Shown here in pieces: positions 25,467 to 35,533 of a stretch of DNA of 64,000 nucleotides (within the stretch, counting starts at the first letter, position 1; each line of letters begins with the position of its first letter). Origin of the DNA: Flavihumibacter petaseus NBRC 106054 (GTDB lineage: Bacteria > Bacteroidota > Bacteroidia > Chitinophagales > Chitinophagaceae); the NCBI RefSeq assembly GCF_000974785.1, contig NZ_BBWV01000003.1:889833-953832 (forward strand), given 5' to 3'. The notes under the pieces are model-generated. The model saw only the letters and a list, made by a program, of their open reading frames with translations, made no database searches and was not told where the DNA came from. The translations under genes and the position numbers were made by a program.

Positions 25467-26186
25467 TTACTTTCGCCATATCCAATGCTCATTTATCCTT
25501 TTGGCAGTTGCGACCACACTGTCAAAATAGTGACGGTAGCTGTCTTTCATCACCAGTTTGCCTGGCAGATAATCAAAGTACCCCGGCTGCCCCTTTACCT
25601 GAAGTGTAATGTAATTTCCCATACTGGAAGGCGGACCGCCAATATCTTCCACTCCAAGACTATCCATGGTTTTGGACCTTTTTCTGAAATACCCGAAAGG
25701 ATTGGTTTCCGCAAAAAGAGCTTTAGGATCCATTGCACTGTATAGCAGGGGAGCCTTCTCTTCGCAATCCATACTGTACAGTGAAACACTTATGTCAATT
25801 AGGCCATTACCATTCATAATCATTTCAAGGTTTTTGTCCGGCAATTCTACTTTCAACGGAAACGATTTAACGAATAGAGCATGGTTTGAAATCCAGATCC
25901 TTTCCATGCTATCTGCCACAGGGAAGGTATAGTCCTCAAAAAAGGAACCTGGAAAGCTATGCTGGTAAGTATAGCTGTATGTTTCTCCATCAGTAACCAT
26001 CCAGAAGTTACTTCCCCTGGGTATATTTTTTGTAAAACTTACTGTGTCAAATTCAGCTAACCTGCTGCTGTCAAAGTAAGTCATCAAAGTCAATACTTGT
26101 TCGGGGGCACTGTTTTTGTCCGGCTTTTCTTTACAGCCCGACAGCGAAGTTGCCAGTACGATGGATAAGGTCACGAACTTAAGCAT
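25467..26186 (-). CDS. Lipoprotein of unknown function
   Basis: A 239-aa lipoprotein: signal MLKFVTLSIVLATSLSGC with lipobox SLSGC. Its mature sequence is rich in aromatic residues and strands and includes YFDYLPGKLVMKD near the C-terminus. No recognised domain. It is co-directional with the methyltransferase gene upstream (21 nt gap). Confidence 0.62.
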   Translation of the reverse strand: MLKFVTLSIVLATSLSGCKEKPDKNSAPEQVLTLMTYFDSSRLAEFDTVSFTKNIPRGSNFWMVTDGETYSYTYQHSFPGSFFEDYTFPVADSMERIWISNHALFVKSFPLKVELPDKNLEMIMNGNGLIDISVSLYSMDCEEKAPLLYSAMDPKALFAETNPFGYFRKRSKTMDSLGVEDIGGPPSSMGNYITLQVKGQPGYFDYLPGKLVMKDSYRHYFDSVVATAKRINEHWIWRK

Positions 26187-26206
26187 GCTGATTTTCCCGG
26201 GTGATA

Positions 26207-26914
26207 TTACTTAATTCCGCCAAATGCTCCGAAGCACATGTTCTTGTGCAGGATTTCAACTTTACTAAAACCAACTTGTTTCATAAGGTCCAGCTGATAA
26301 TTCATTGACCTGGGAGAATCCTCTTTAGCCACATAGTCCAGTACTTTTTGACGATATTCCTTTCCATTCAACCCTTCCAGGTAATCGCCATATCGCTCCC
26401 AGGTGTACTCGTTCAATATTTCTGTGTCTTGTGTGATTAAGTCAGAAATCATCAGGCAACCGCCGCGTTTGAGCAATTTGAAAAGTTTGGTAAACGTCAT
26501 TACCCAATCCTGGTCATCCCTTAAATGATGCAAAACAGCGCCTGCCAGGATAATATCATACTTGTTTTCATCCAGCTGAACTTCCCTGATGTCTCCCTGT
26601 AATGTGGTCACATTGTTTTTTGTGTGCAGAGATACTCTTTCAAATGCTTTGTCAAGCATGGGTTTGCTCAAATCTACCAGCGTGCAATGCAGATCAGGAA
26701 TTTTTGTGAGCATCATGAGTGAATAGTTTCCTGCCCCACAACCAACATCCAGCAGGTATTCAGCATGCGGAACAATTCTTTTTGCGGCTTCTGTGATAAG
26801 TTCCAGCGAGATTTTAGCATCTATTGTTGATAACTGTCCTGTATCAAGGTTGGAAAATCTTTCTACATCATTGTCAAACCTTTCTTTTATTTCTTCTACT
26901 GTTGACTTATTCAT
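26207..26914 (-). CDS. Class I SAM-dependent methyltransferase
   Basis: A 235-aa Rossmann methyltransferase. Motif I is LLDVGCGAGNYS (about residues 54-64), followed by the acidic end of the second strand in CTLVDLS, the ILAGAVLHHL segment for motif IV-like, and LKRGGCLMISD for motif V/VI. The acceptor cannot be read; related proteins methylate small molecules or cofactors. It heads a minus-strand run with the lipoprotein 25467 downstream. Confidence 0.88.
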   Translation of the reverse strand: MNKSTVEEIKERFDNDVERFSNLDTGQLSTIDAKISLELITEAAKRIVPHAEYLLDVGCGAGNYSLMMLTKIPDLHCTLVDLSKPMLDKAFERVSLHTKNNVTTLQGDIREVQLDENKYDIILAGAVLHHLRDDQDWVMTFTKLFKLLKRGGCLMISDLITQDTEILNEYTWERYGDYLEGLNGKEYRQKVLDYVAKEDSPRSMNYQLDLMKQVGFSKVEILHKNMCFGAFGGIK

Positions 26915-27059
26915 TTCCTGTAGTTATTTCATTTTGATGCTAAGGTCAAACATTTGCGGAAGTTCTGGCATGATTTAGCCAACCAGCTCCAAATATTTGT
27001 CAAATGGCATATGTATCCTGATTTATTGGCAAAATTGTGGTGACGTTTGCCAATTGGCA

Positions 27060-27680
27060 TTATTCTTTCGTCAGAATGGGGTTAAGCTTTTCCTTATAGA
27101 ATTTGCAGTTCTCCATAACCAACTTGCTGGTCAGTTCTCCAATACCTGACAACATGACTTCAGTATCTGCATCAATTTTGTACTGCCTGAGAATTTCGTC
27201 AAAATATTGTAGGATGGATTGTGTATAACACGCTGTGATATTTTCCGTCGCGATACTTTTTGAGGATGGCACACCTTTCGATTGCAGGCAACTGCACACC
27301 TTTTCTGATAGTGTGTCAACAATTGGCAGGTGAGGGACGGCTTTTTTTTGTTTAGCAGAAACTTTTTCAACTGAGGCTGTAAATCCCGGACATGTCTTAA
27401 TCAGATCCACAGAAAATACGCGTTCAAACTGTATCAGGTGCTCTACAGCTGTCCCGGTGATGCCTTTTTCCCTCATTGCCTTGTTGCGTAACACAGTATC
27501 CATTTGATCCATGCATTTGCCGAGGGCAGTTGACATATCCTCCATGGTATTGAATTTGGTGGTGTCTTTTGGGTAACATTGGCATAATTTTCCTAAGTAT
27601 TCGTTATACGAATTTGAAGTTTGGCTAAAGCAACAGCTGGCAGAGATAATGGTCATCAATAGGACTGCAAATTTTTTCAT
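27060..27680 (-). CDS. Exported protein of unknown function with Cys pairs
   Basis: A 206-aa protein with a signal peptide ending at SASCCFSQ. The mature part carries several Cys residues (KLCQCYP, KVCSCLQ) in helix-rich sequence, suggesting a small periplasmic bundle with disulfides. Repetition of CxC-type motifs suggests two similar halves. No named family is recognised. Confidence 0.6.
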   Translation of the reverse strand: MKKFAVLLMTIISASCCFSQTSNSYNEYLGKLCQCYPKDTTKFNTMEDMSTALGKCMDQMDTVLRNKAMREKGITGTAVEHLIQFERVFSVDLIKTCPGFTASVEKVSAKQKKAVPHLPIVDTLSEKVCSCLQSKGVPSSKSIATENITACYTQSILQYFDEILRQYKIDADTEVMLSGIGELTSKLVMENCKFYKEKLNPILTKE

Positions 27681-27738
27681 GATTCGAATCGATTGGTGAA
27701 TATGAATATCGTGCTATTTAGAGTTTTATTGTCAGCTT

Positions 27739-28962
27739 TCAGGGCCTTACCCGTAGCGCTGGAAACCTGGTCCAAGGAAGTGGTTCTGTCCAATTTTCTG
27801 GAGATTCTGTCAAATGCATTTTTTTATCCCAGGCCCAGGTGTAGCGAACGCCCGGGGCGATACCATCTTCGGTAGGTTCATCTCTGACCAATTCAATTTC
27901 TCTGATTTTCCCATTTGGATAAAACTGAACATACAAGGTGTTCTCCAGATTTCGCCAGTGCTCAGGTCCTTTTTCCAGCCAGGAGAAGGATTGTTCGGTC
28001 AAATTGCCTTTCTGGTTAAACTGCTTTTTCCCGTTCCGGTACCTTTTAGATTCAATCTGACCCGTTTCGAACCAGGAAACGCTGGTATCTTTCCCATACA
28101 CGAATTTGGGATTTCCGTTTTGGAAGTATTCCTTTTTAAAAACTATTTCAGTAATCGAACCCTCCTGCTTATACTGCGGATCGAATTCACTGGTAAAAAT
28201 TGTCGGATAGGACTTTTCTGAAAATTCCTGCGCCAGCTGTTGGGCATTATATTTTCGGTATCCGCTATAAAAGCTTGTATCTCCTCCTTTGCGGGTAATA
28301 AACTGCGACTCAGGTTGCCCGTTGTCGAACCAGGACTCTGAAGTGTCTGTTCTGATATACCCGGAAAGTTGCCCGGAAGGATAGTATGTTTTTGACCAAA
28401 GGGGGTCTGGATCGAAAAACAATGACTGATCCGGATATTGCGTGACAGACTTTTCATGACCATCTTTAAAGAATTCAATCCATAAACCTTCCCTGAAGCC
28501 AAATTTATTTGACCTGTTAATGGATCTGCCGTTATACAGCCTGGCAGATGGAGGAACCGTTTTGTAATAGTCCTCCGTTAGTACTACTTCTGCCTCATTG
28601 AAATAAACCTGGTATTTCCTGTTATCCAACCCGGAAATTTCATAACGGATGGAAAAGCAACAATTGCAGGAGCAATAGTCTCCTTGATATTCCGGGTATG
28701 GCAACAGGGTCAATTTGTTTTTCTGAAAACTGATGAGTGGTGCAAAAGATACACAGCAATTTTCGGAGAAATGAATGGTGAAGATGGTTGTGGAATCAGT
28801 GTGTTCAATACTGCTGATCCTGTTTCTCAGGCGATATGGATCAAAAGTAGGATCGCAGGATTCGCTTGACCATTTTACCAGTCGTGGTAAATCTGATTTT
28901 GCCTGGGATTTACAGCATAAACAGAAAGAAAATAACAAGATGGTCAGCAGGGTTGATTTCAT
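27739..28962 (-). CDS. Exported YwqK/MORN-like repeat protein
   Basis: A 407-aa protein with a signal peptide (MKSTLLTILLFSFCLCC). Most of the chain is a series of MORN-variant repeats of the form Y-x-N/S-G-x-x (YYPSGQLSGY, WFDNGQPESQF, YFQNGNPKFV, WFETGQIESKRYRNG, FYPNGKIREIELV). These occur in YwqK-type antitoxin-like and surface proteins, where function is unclear. It overlaps the downstream end of the frameshifted TonB-like gene by 4 nt. Confidence 0.78.
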   Translation of the reverse strand: MKSTLLTILLFSFCLCCKSQAKSDLPRLVKWSSESCDPTFDPYRLRNRISSIEHTDSTTIFTIHFSENCCVSFAPLISFQKNKLTLLPYPEYQGDYCSCNCCFSIRYEISGLDNRKYQVYFNEAEVVLTEDYYKTVPPSARLYNGRSINRSNKFGFREGLWIEFFKDGHEKSVTQYPDQSLFFDPDPLWSKTYYPSGQLSGYIRTDTSESWFDNGQPESQFITRKGGDTSFYSGYRKYNAQQLAQEFSEKSYPTIFTSEFDPQYKQEGSITEIVFKKEYFQNGNPKFVYGKDTSVSWFETGQIESKRYRNGKKQFNQKGNLTEQSFSWLEKGPEHWRNLENTLYVQFYPNGKIREIELVRDEPTEDGIAPGVRYTWAWDKKMHLTESPENWTEPLPWTRFPALRVRP

Positions 28963-29385
28963 CGCAAGGTTATTTTCCCGTCCTTAACTTCGTAGCTCCA
29001 AAGCTTCATACTATCAACATCGTTATCGTTTAGCCTGCCAGGTTTCCAGGAAGTAAGGGATTTAAATACATTTAGAACTTGTTCATCCAGAATGGGGCTT
29101 TTTGATTTGTTGACAACCTTACATTGTACGGCTTCACCTTTACAGTTGATAATAATGTTGATCATTCCCTTGTCCTTATATTTCGGTTTATCTTTTATGA
29201 AATCTACTTCGTTATTAAGCCGGCTTTCAATGGTTGAATCAGGTACAGAACAGACAGCGTGCAGCGTCGTACATTTCCCTGGTATAGTTTTCAATATTTC
29301 GTTGACTCCAGGAAGTCAATAGTTTCTGGGAAAAGGCGTTGTAAAAGCAAAATGTCATGAAAATAGCCAGGAAGCGTTTAGTCAT
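28959..29385 (-). pseudogene. TonB C-terminal-like protein, probable frameshift
   Basis: The N-terminal signal peptide (MTKRFLAIFMTFCFYNAFSQ, ATG at 29385) is in one frame. The rest, a TonB-like C-terminal energy-transducer domain (DKGMINIIINCKGEAVQCKV, then DEQVLNVFKSLTSWKPG), reads in another frame from about 29310. Only a TTG could start the domain alone. The best reading is one gene broken by a frameshift near 29300-29320, or a sequencing error there. The domain itself is intact, so the error option is real. Confidence 0.6.
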
Positions 29386-29554
29386 GTGATAAGGTTGGTG
29401 ATGTTGTGACTTTCGGCCATAATAATAGGACTTTCTTCCATACAAGTCAAGGTATACTGAAGGCAAGGGAAAGTTAATTTGCCGCGACAGCAGGGAATAT
29501 TTCCGGGGAAACAGGCTATTTTAGTGATACTTTCCATACCGCTGAAAAAGCCTT

Positions 29555-32500
29555 ATGCCAGATAACGTCATTTTCTCCGCAATCCCGGCGATCAACTTTG
29601 CATTACACCAGAATCATGTACCGGTTATTCGCCTTATCAGTATTACCAATAATACTGAACAGGACTGGCACAACATCACTGTTGAAGTTGCTGCTGATGC
29701 TGAGTTTGCCGCTTCGTGGACGCAATCCGTTGCTTTTCTGGCCAAACGCCAGACCCATGAGGTCAAAACCATTCCGCTGAATATTTCAGGTAACTACCTG
29801 GCATCCCTGACCGAGAAAGTGGCAGGCAATTTCATCGTTTCGCTGAATCGGGGTGAGGAAACCATATTCCGGCAGGCTTACCCGGTTGAGATCCTGGCCT
29901 ACGATCAATGGTCAGGCATATCACTGATGCCGGAAATGCTGGCAGCTTTCATCACGCCCAATCACCCGGAGATCCCCAAAGTAATCCTGAGGGCCTCAGC
30001 AATTTTACAGCAATGGACGGGCAGCCCGTCTTTTGATGAATACCAGACCCGCAACCCTAACCGGGTGCGGCTACAAATGGCGGCCATCTACGAAGCGATC
30101 GCCGAACTGCAACTGGTCTACTGCTCCGTGCCCGCCAGCTTCGAGCAAAGCGGCCAGCGGATCCGCCTGGCAGACGCCATCTTCTCCCAACGCCTGGCCA
30201 ACTGCCTGGATCTCTCCCTGCTGTATGCAGCCTGTCTTGAAGCGGTAGGACTGCATGCTTTTATCGTAATGGTCAAAGAACACGCATTTGCCGGCGCCTG
30301 GCTCATCAACGAAACTTTTGCTGATACCGTCAATGACGATCCATCGCTGATTTCCAAACGATCGGCCGATGGCATCAATGAGATCGTGGTGGTGGAAGCT
30401 ACCTGCATGATTGCGGGCCACCAGGTCAGCTTTGATGAAGCAGTAAGGTCTGCTGATGCGAAAATGGCCGATACTGAAAATTTCATCTTCTTTATAGACC
30501 TAAAGCGCGCGCGGTTCAGTGGCATCCGGCCCATTCCCCTGCGCATGCTCACGCCAACGGGCTGGCAGATCCAGGAACCGGAAGTAACGATCCGCGAAAA
30601 CAAGCTGCCGGAAGAAATCGTTGCCGGCCCCGGCGTGGTCAATGTATCGCGGATCGATGTGACCAAACAACGGCTGTGGGAGCGGAAACTGCTGGACCTT
30701 ACCCTCCGGAACAGCCTGCTGAATACCCGGCTGACCAAAAGCGTTATCCAATTCATGACCACCAATGTGGCCGCGCTGGAAGATGCGCTGGCCAACGGGG
30801 AGGAATTCCAGGTGCTGGGCCGGCCAACGGACTGGGAAAAAGGCGAAAGGGATTCCGGGCTCTACCAGGCGGTTCATTTTTCCGATCCCGTCGCTGAACT
30901 CGTCAAACATGAACTTTCGCACCAACGCATCCGGAGTTACCTGCCCGATGCTGAACTGAATATCGCGTTGACCAATGTTTACAGGTCTTCGCGGTTGTCC
31001 ATGGAGGAGAATGGCGCCAATACGCTGTACGTGGGACTGGGATTGCTGAAATGGTTTGAAACAGACCTGAGCGAAAAAGCGCGGTATGCGCCGATCCTGC
31101 TGATCCCGGTGGAGATCATCCGGAAGACTGCCCTGCGGGGATATGTTATCCGGGGCAGGGAAGAAGAGACGATCATGAACATTACCCTGCTGGAAATGAT
31201 CCGTCATGATTTTGGGATCACGATCGGCGGACTGGAAACGCTGCCCAGGGACGGGAACGGCGTGGATGTCAGAACGGTGTTCAGTATCATCCGGCAGGCC
31301 GTGATGGCGAAGAAACGCTGGGATGTAGAGGAGCAGGCCCTGCTCGGCACTTTCTCTTTCAGCAAGTTTATCCTTTGGAACGATATCCATAATAATGCCG
31401 AAGAGCTGGCAAAGAACAAGGTAGTGGCCAGCCTGCTTTCCGGGAAGCTGGAATGGCCCGCCGAAGAAACCGTATCGGTGGACGAGGTAATGGACCACCA
31501 CCTGCATCCTGCGAATGTTGCCCTGCCCATCAGCACCGATTCGTCGCAGTTGCAGGCCATCGTCAGCGCAAGCAAGGGAAGGAGTTTTGTGTTGCACGGT
31601 CCGCCGGGCACGGGGAAATCCCAGACCATCACCAATATGATCGCCAACGCGCTGTATGAGGGCAAGCGGGTATTGTTTGTGGCGGCTAAGAAGGCGGCGC
31701 TGGATGTGGTGGAAAGCCGGCTGGAGTCGATCGGGATCGGGCCATTCTGTCTTGAACTACATTCCAATAAATCGAGGAAGTCTGCCGTGCTCGAACAATT
31801 GAAAGAAGCGGCACAGGTGGCGACGAGAAGGCCCCCGGAAAACTACCAGCAGGAGGCCCAGCGGCTTGCTGACCTCAGGAACGAATTGAATGTTTACGTG
31901 GAAGCCCTGCACAAAAAGTATCCTTTCGGTTACTCGCTGTTTGAGTTGTTTGAAAAATACAGTCACCTGCCGGGGGGAGAAGATAAAGTCTGGTTTAACG
32001 CGGCAGCTATCGCATCGCTGACTTCGGCTGACCTTTCCCGTTGGGATGACCTGGCTGCTGACCTGCAGGCTGCGGGGACGATCATTCAACACGCTAACAA
32101 CCATCCCCTGGCGGCATTGAAGCCCCCGGCCTACAGCAATGATATCCGGCAACGGGCGGCGACAGCGCTGGAAGCCTACCAGCAGGGGTTGTCCCGGTTC
32201 AGGGAGCAGTCCGACACTGTTGCGGGCATACTCAAATTAACCGGTGCCGTGGTAAACCGGGCACAGGAGGACAGCCTGGTGAAGTTGTCCCGTTTGTTGC
32301 TGATGATGGACGATGCCCCGGCAAGCATCTTCAGGGTGGATAGCCCGGAGCACACCATGGCCCAGGTGACTGTACTGGCACAGCATGGGTTGTTAAGAGA
32401 CTTGCTGCAGTCGCAGTTGCTGGACAATTTCCGGAAGGAAGTGTTGGCCGTTCCTGCAGCACAATGGCTCGGGGAATGGAATCTTGCCGTTGGCAAATGG

Positions 32501-35443
32501 TGGCTGCCCCGCTGGCTGAAACAGCGTTCGCTGGCCAAAAACCTTAAAGCATACAGCAAAGCAGGGGTGGTGGAGAAAGCCGAAAGCCCCGCGATCTTAC
32601 AACGCATCATTGATTTCCAGCAGGAGCAGGAACACCTGGATCAGGCCACCGGTCTGCACGGTGTGCTGGGATTTTTGTGGAATAGCGGCGAGGCGGACTG
32701 GAAGAAGATAACGGCGGTCTGTGAGACCTTCCTGCTGATCAACCGTACTGCCGGAGCCCTGAGAACCGGCGCCGGGTTGAAGGACTGGCGGCAACAGCTG
32801 TCGGATGAATTTTCAGAAGGCAGCAAGGGGTATATTGATTTCCACCGGCAGGCATTGGAACAATACACAGCAGGCTTTCAGCAAATCCAGTTGCTGGAGA
32901 ACGAGCTCTCGGCGTTGCTGGGGGTAGACGCTCCGGCATTGCCCGGTGCGGGGGACAATTGGAAGGAGCAGTTGATGGGGATCGTTACGAACTGGTCGCA
33001 GCACCTGCACCTGTTGAAGGACTGGTTTGGCTGGGTCACCGTTAAAGAAAAGGCATTGCAGGGCGGACTGCAGCCCGTGGTTACAGCCTTTGAAAACGGG
33101 GGAGTTCAAAGTGACGAACTGGTGTTGCAGTATCAGCGCGGACTGTTTAAATCTGCTGCCGAATACATTATCGAAAGCCATCCGCAACTCACCGTATTCA
33201 ATGGGGCGGTGTTCAGCGACAAGATCAGGCGGTTCAGGGCGCTGAGCAAACAATTTGAGGCCCTCACGCGGCAGGAATTGTATGCGCGGCTGGCTGCAAG
33301 GATCCCCTCGTTTACGCAGGAAGCTTCCCAGAGTTCCGAGATCGGCGTATTGCAGCGCGCGATCCGGAGCAATGGCCGTGGTATGTCCATCCGCAAACTG
33401 TTTGATGCCATATCGCATTTGTTGCCGCGGCTGACGCCCTGTATGCTGATGAGCCCGATCTCTGTGGCGCAGTATTTCGAGGCCGGGGGCGAAAAATTCG
33501 ACCTGGTGATATTCGATGAGGCATCACAGCTGCCGACCTGCGAGGCGGTGGGGGCTATTGCGCGGGGGCAAAATGTTGTGGTGGTGGGGGATCCGAAGCA
33601 AATGCCGCCGACCAATTTCTTTTCGACCAACAATATCGATGAAGACAACCTGGAGAAGGAAGATCTCGAAAGCATCCTGGACGATTGCCTTGCGTTGTCG
33701 ATGCCTTCGCAGTATTTGTTGTGGCATTACCGCAGCAAGCATGAAAGCCTGATCGCTTTCAGCAATGCGAAATATTATGACAACAAGCTGCTGACCTTTC
33801 CCTCGACGGATGACCTGTCGAGCAAGGTTCAGCTGGTGCCGGTGGCAGGATATTATGATAAGGGGAAGACCCGGCAGAACAGGGCAGAAGCCGATGCTAT
33901 TGTGGAGGAAATCGCATTTCGGCTATCGGATCCCGTATTGAGGCAGAAAACCATTGGCGTAGTGACGTTCAGTTCGGTGCAGCAAACCCTGGTGGAGGAT
34001 CTGCTGACGGAATTATTTGTATCTCGTCCCGACCTGGAAAAGATTGCCATGGGTGGTGAAGAACCTTTGTTCATCAAGAACCTGGAGAATGTGCAGGGCG
34101 ATGAGCGGGATGTGATCCTGTTTTCCGTGTGTTACGGGCCGGACCAGGAGGGCAGGGTGAGCCTGAATTTTGGTCCCATTAACCGCGAAGGCGGGTGGCG
34201 GCGGTTGAATGTGGCGGTGTCGAGGGCCCGGTATGAGATGAAAGTATTTTCAACGCTGCGGTCCGATCAGATCAACCTGAACAGGACAGGAGCAGAGGGC
34301 GTTGCAGGACTGAAGGCGTTCCTGGCTTATGCGGAAAAGGGGAAAGAGGTGTTGCCGGCGCGGGCGATTGCGTCGCAACAGGAGCATGCGGGGTTTGAAC
34401 AGTTGCTGGCGGAGGAGATTCGCAGGAGCGGGTATGACGTGCACACCCGGATCGGGTGTTCCGATTACAAGATAGACCTCGCGATCGTGGACCGCCGGAA
34501 TCCCGGGCGGTATGTATTGGGGCTGCTTACCGATGGAACGAATTATTATGAAGCCAATACTTCGAAGGACAGGGAGATCGTGCAGCTGGAGGTATTGGCG
34601 ATGCTGGGCTGGAAGATCTACCGGGTATGGTCCACCGAATGGTGGGAGCACCCGGAAAGGGTGAAGGCGGGCATCCTGGAAGCGATCACGCAGGCGGAAG
34701 CCCATGCAATACCCGATGCGTCAGACCATCAAGCTTCAGCAATAGACTACCACGCAATAGCGCCAGACCATCACGCAAGGGCACCAGGAAATGAGACGAT
34801 GAATACCGGCGATGACACTATGGGTCCTGGCGATGTCACTGCTGCAACAAGCAATGTCGTCCTTGCTGGACAGTCGTCGTTTATAGCTTATGAAGCATGC
34901 CGCGTTCCGATGGCTTATTCCGCATCCGTGGAAGATTTCCTGCTTACACAAAACCACGCACTGGTCACTGCCCAGATCCTGCGGGTACTGGAAGCAGAGT
35001 CACCCATCAGTAGAAACCTTTTATGCAAGCGGGTATTGACGGCCTGGGGCATTTCAAGAATGGGTTCCCGGCTGAACAGTCATTTTGAGCTGCTGTTTGA
35101 CAGTGCGGGATTGAAGCCCATCAAAACCGGCGACAACCACTACTTCTGGAAGAACAGCCATGCGCCGGAAAATTATACGGAATTCAGAACTTCATCGAAT
35201 GAAGGGGAAAAAAGAGAAGCGGAAGATTTGCCGCCAGATGAAGTTGCCAACGCGGTAAAGGAGGTGTTGAGGAATCAGATCAGCCTGATGCAGCCGGATC
35301 TCGTCCGCGAAACTGCTAAATTATTCGGCTTTGGCAGGGTAGGCGGCAATGTTGAAGCTGCCATGGTGTCCGGAATCGCCCGGGCCATCGAAAAAGGTCA
35401 TGCAAGGTGGAGTGGGGAGCGGATAGTTTATACCAGCTCATGA
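29555..35443 (+). CDS. Hhe-like defence protein: DUF4011, SF1 helicase, Vsr-like nuclease, DUF3320
   Basis: A 1962-aa protein. An N-terminal transglutaminase-like segment has Cys217 (NCLDLS) and His243 (EHAFAG). DUF4011 begins near residue 375 (WERKLLDLTLRNSLL). The SF1 helicase shows Walker A GPPGTGKS (682), Walker B DLVIFDEAS (Asp1321), VVGDPKQMPPTN, HYRSKHESL (1391), QGDERD (1514) and VAVSRAR (1553). A Vsr-like (MTES_1575) nuclease follows, with Glu1615, Asp1641 in KIDLAIVD and LLTDG. A His-rich linker precedes DUF3320 (about 1815-1960). This is the order of the DUF4011-helicase-Vsr (Hhe) antiviral family, presumed to act on invading nucleic acid. The gene stands alone and is rich in G and C, next to an AT-rich accessory region. 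Confidence 0.85.
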   Translation: MPDNVIFSAIPAINFALHQNHVPVIRLISITNNTEQDWHNITVEVAADAEFAASWTQSVAFLAKRQTHEVKTIPLNISGNYLASLTEKVAGNFIVSLNRGEETIFRQAYPVEILAYDQWSGISLMPEMLAAFITPNHPEIPKVILRASAILQQWTGSPSFDEYQTRNPNRVRLQMAAIYEAIAELQLVYCSVPASFEQSGQRIRLADAIFSQRLANCLDLSLLYAACLEAVGLHAFIVMVKEHAFAGAWLINETFADTVNDDPSLISKRSADGINEIVVVEATCMIAGHQVSFDEAVRSADAKMADTENFIFFIDLKRARFSGIRPIPLRMLTPTGWQIQEPEVTIRENKLPEEIVAGPGVVNVSRIDVTKQRLWERKLLDLTLRNSLLNTRLTKSVIQFMTTNVAALEDALANGEEFQVLGRPTDWEKGERDSGLYQAVHFSDPVAELVKHELSHQRIRSYLPDAELNIALTNVYRSSRLSMEENGANTLYVGLGLLKWFETDLSEKARYAPILLIPVEIIRKTALRGYVIRGREEETIMNITLLEMIRHDFGITIGGLETLPRDGNGVDVRTVFSIIRQAVMAKKRWDVEEQALLGTFSFSKFILWNDIHNNAEELAKNKVVASLLSGKLEWPAEETVSVDEVMDHHLHPANVALPISTDSSQLQAIVSASKGRSFVLHGPPGTGKSQTITNMIANALYEGKRVLFVAAKKAALDVVESRLESIGIGPFCLELHSNKSRKSAVLEQLKEAAQVATRRPPENYQQEAQRLADLRNELNVYVEALHKKYPFGYSLFELFEKYSHLPGGEDKVWFNAAAIASLTSADLSRWDDLAADLQAAGTIIQHANNHPLAALKPPAYSNDIRQRAATALEAYQQGLSRFREQSDTVAGILKLTGAVVNRAQEDSLVKLSRLLLMMDDAPASIFRVDSPEHTMAQVTVLAQHGLLRDLLQSQLLDNFRKEVLAVPAAQWLGEWNLAVGKWWLPRWLKQRSLAKNLKAYSKAGVVEKAESPAILQRIIDFQQEQEHLDQATGLHGVLGFLWNSGEADWKKITAVCETFLLINRTAGALRTGAGLKDWRQQLSDEFSEGSKGYIDFHRQALEQYTAGFQQIQLLENELSALLGVDAPALPGAGDNWKEQLMGIVTNWSQHLHLLKDWFGWVTVKEKALQGGLQPVVTAFENGGVQSDELVLQYQRGLFKSAAEYIIESHPQLTVFNGAVFSDKIRRFRALSKQFEALTRQELYARLAARIPSFTQEASQSSEIGVLQRAIRSNGRGMSIRKLFDAISHLLPRLTPCMLMSPISVAQYFEAGGEKFDLVIFDEASQLPTCEAVGAIARGQNVVVVGDPKQMPPTNFFSTNNIDEDNLEKEDLESILDDCLALSMPSQYLLWHYRSKHESLIAFSNAKYYDNKLLTFPSTDDLSSKVQLVPVAGYYDKGKTRQNRAEADAIVEEIAFRLSDPVLRQKTIGVVTFSSVQQTLVEDLLTELFVSRPDLEKIAMGGEEPLFIKNLENVQGDERDVILFSVCYGPDQEGRVSLNFGPINREGGWRRLNVAVSRARYEMKVFSTLRSDQINLNRTGAEGVAGLKAFLAYAEKGKEVLPARAIASQQEHAGFEQLLAEEIRRSGYDVHTRIGCSDYKIDLAIVDRRNPGRYVLGLLTDGTNYYEANTSKDREIVQLEVLAMLGWKIYRVWSTEWWEHPERVKAGILEAITQAEAHAIPDASDHQASAIDYHAIAPDHHARAPGNETMNTGDDTMGPGDVTAATSNVVLAGQSSFIAYEACRVPMAYSASVEDFLLTQNHALVTAQILRVLEAESPISRNLLCKRVLTAWGISRMGSRLNSHFELLFDSAGLKPIKTGDNHYFWKNSHAPENYTEFRTSSNEGEKREAEDLPPDEVANAVKEVLRNQISLMQPDLVRETAKLFGFGRVGGNVEAAMVSGIARAIEKGHARWSGERIVYTSS

Positions 35444-35533
35444 ATAAAAACTTGATTTCTGTAATGTTGTTCAAAAGCAACCGAAACTGAAAGAATTATT
35501 GGTTATCTTAAAAGGTAAATTAAAACCTTTTCT

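Noticed and set aside
30500..31597. A long minus-strand open frame inside the giant Hhe-like gene
   Set aside because: It is explained by the codon bias of the + strand gene and carries no recognisable motif.
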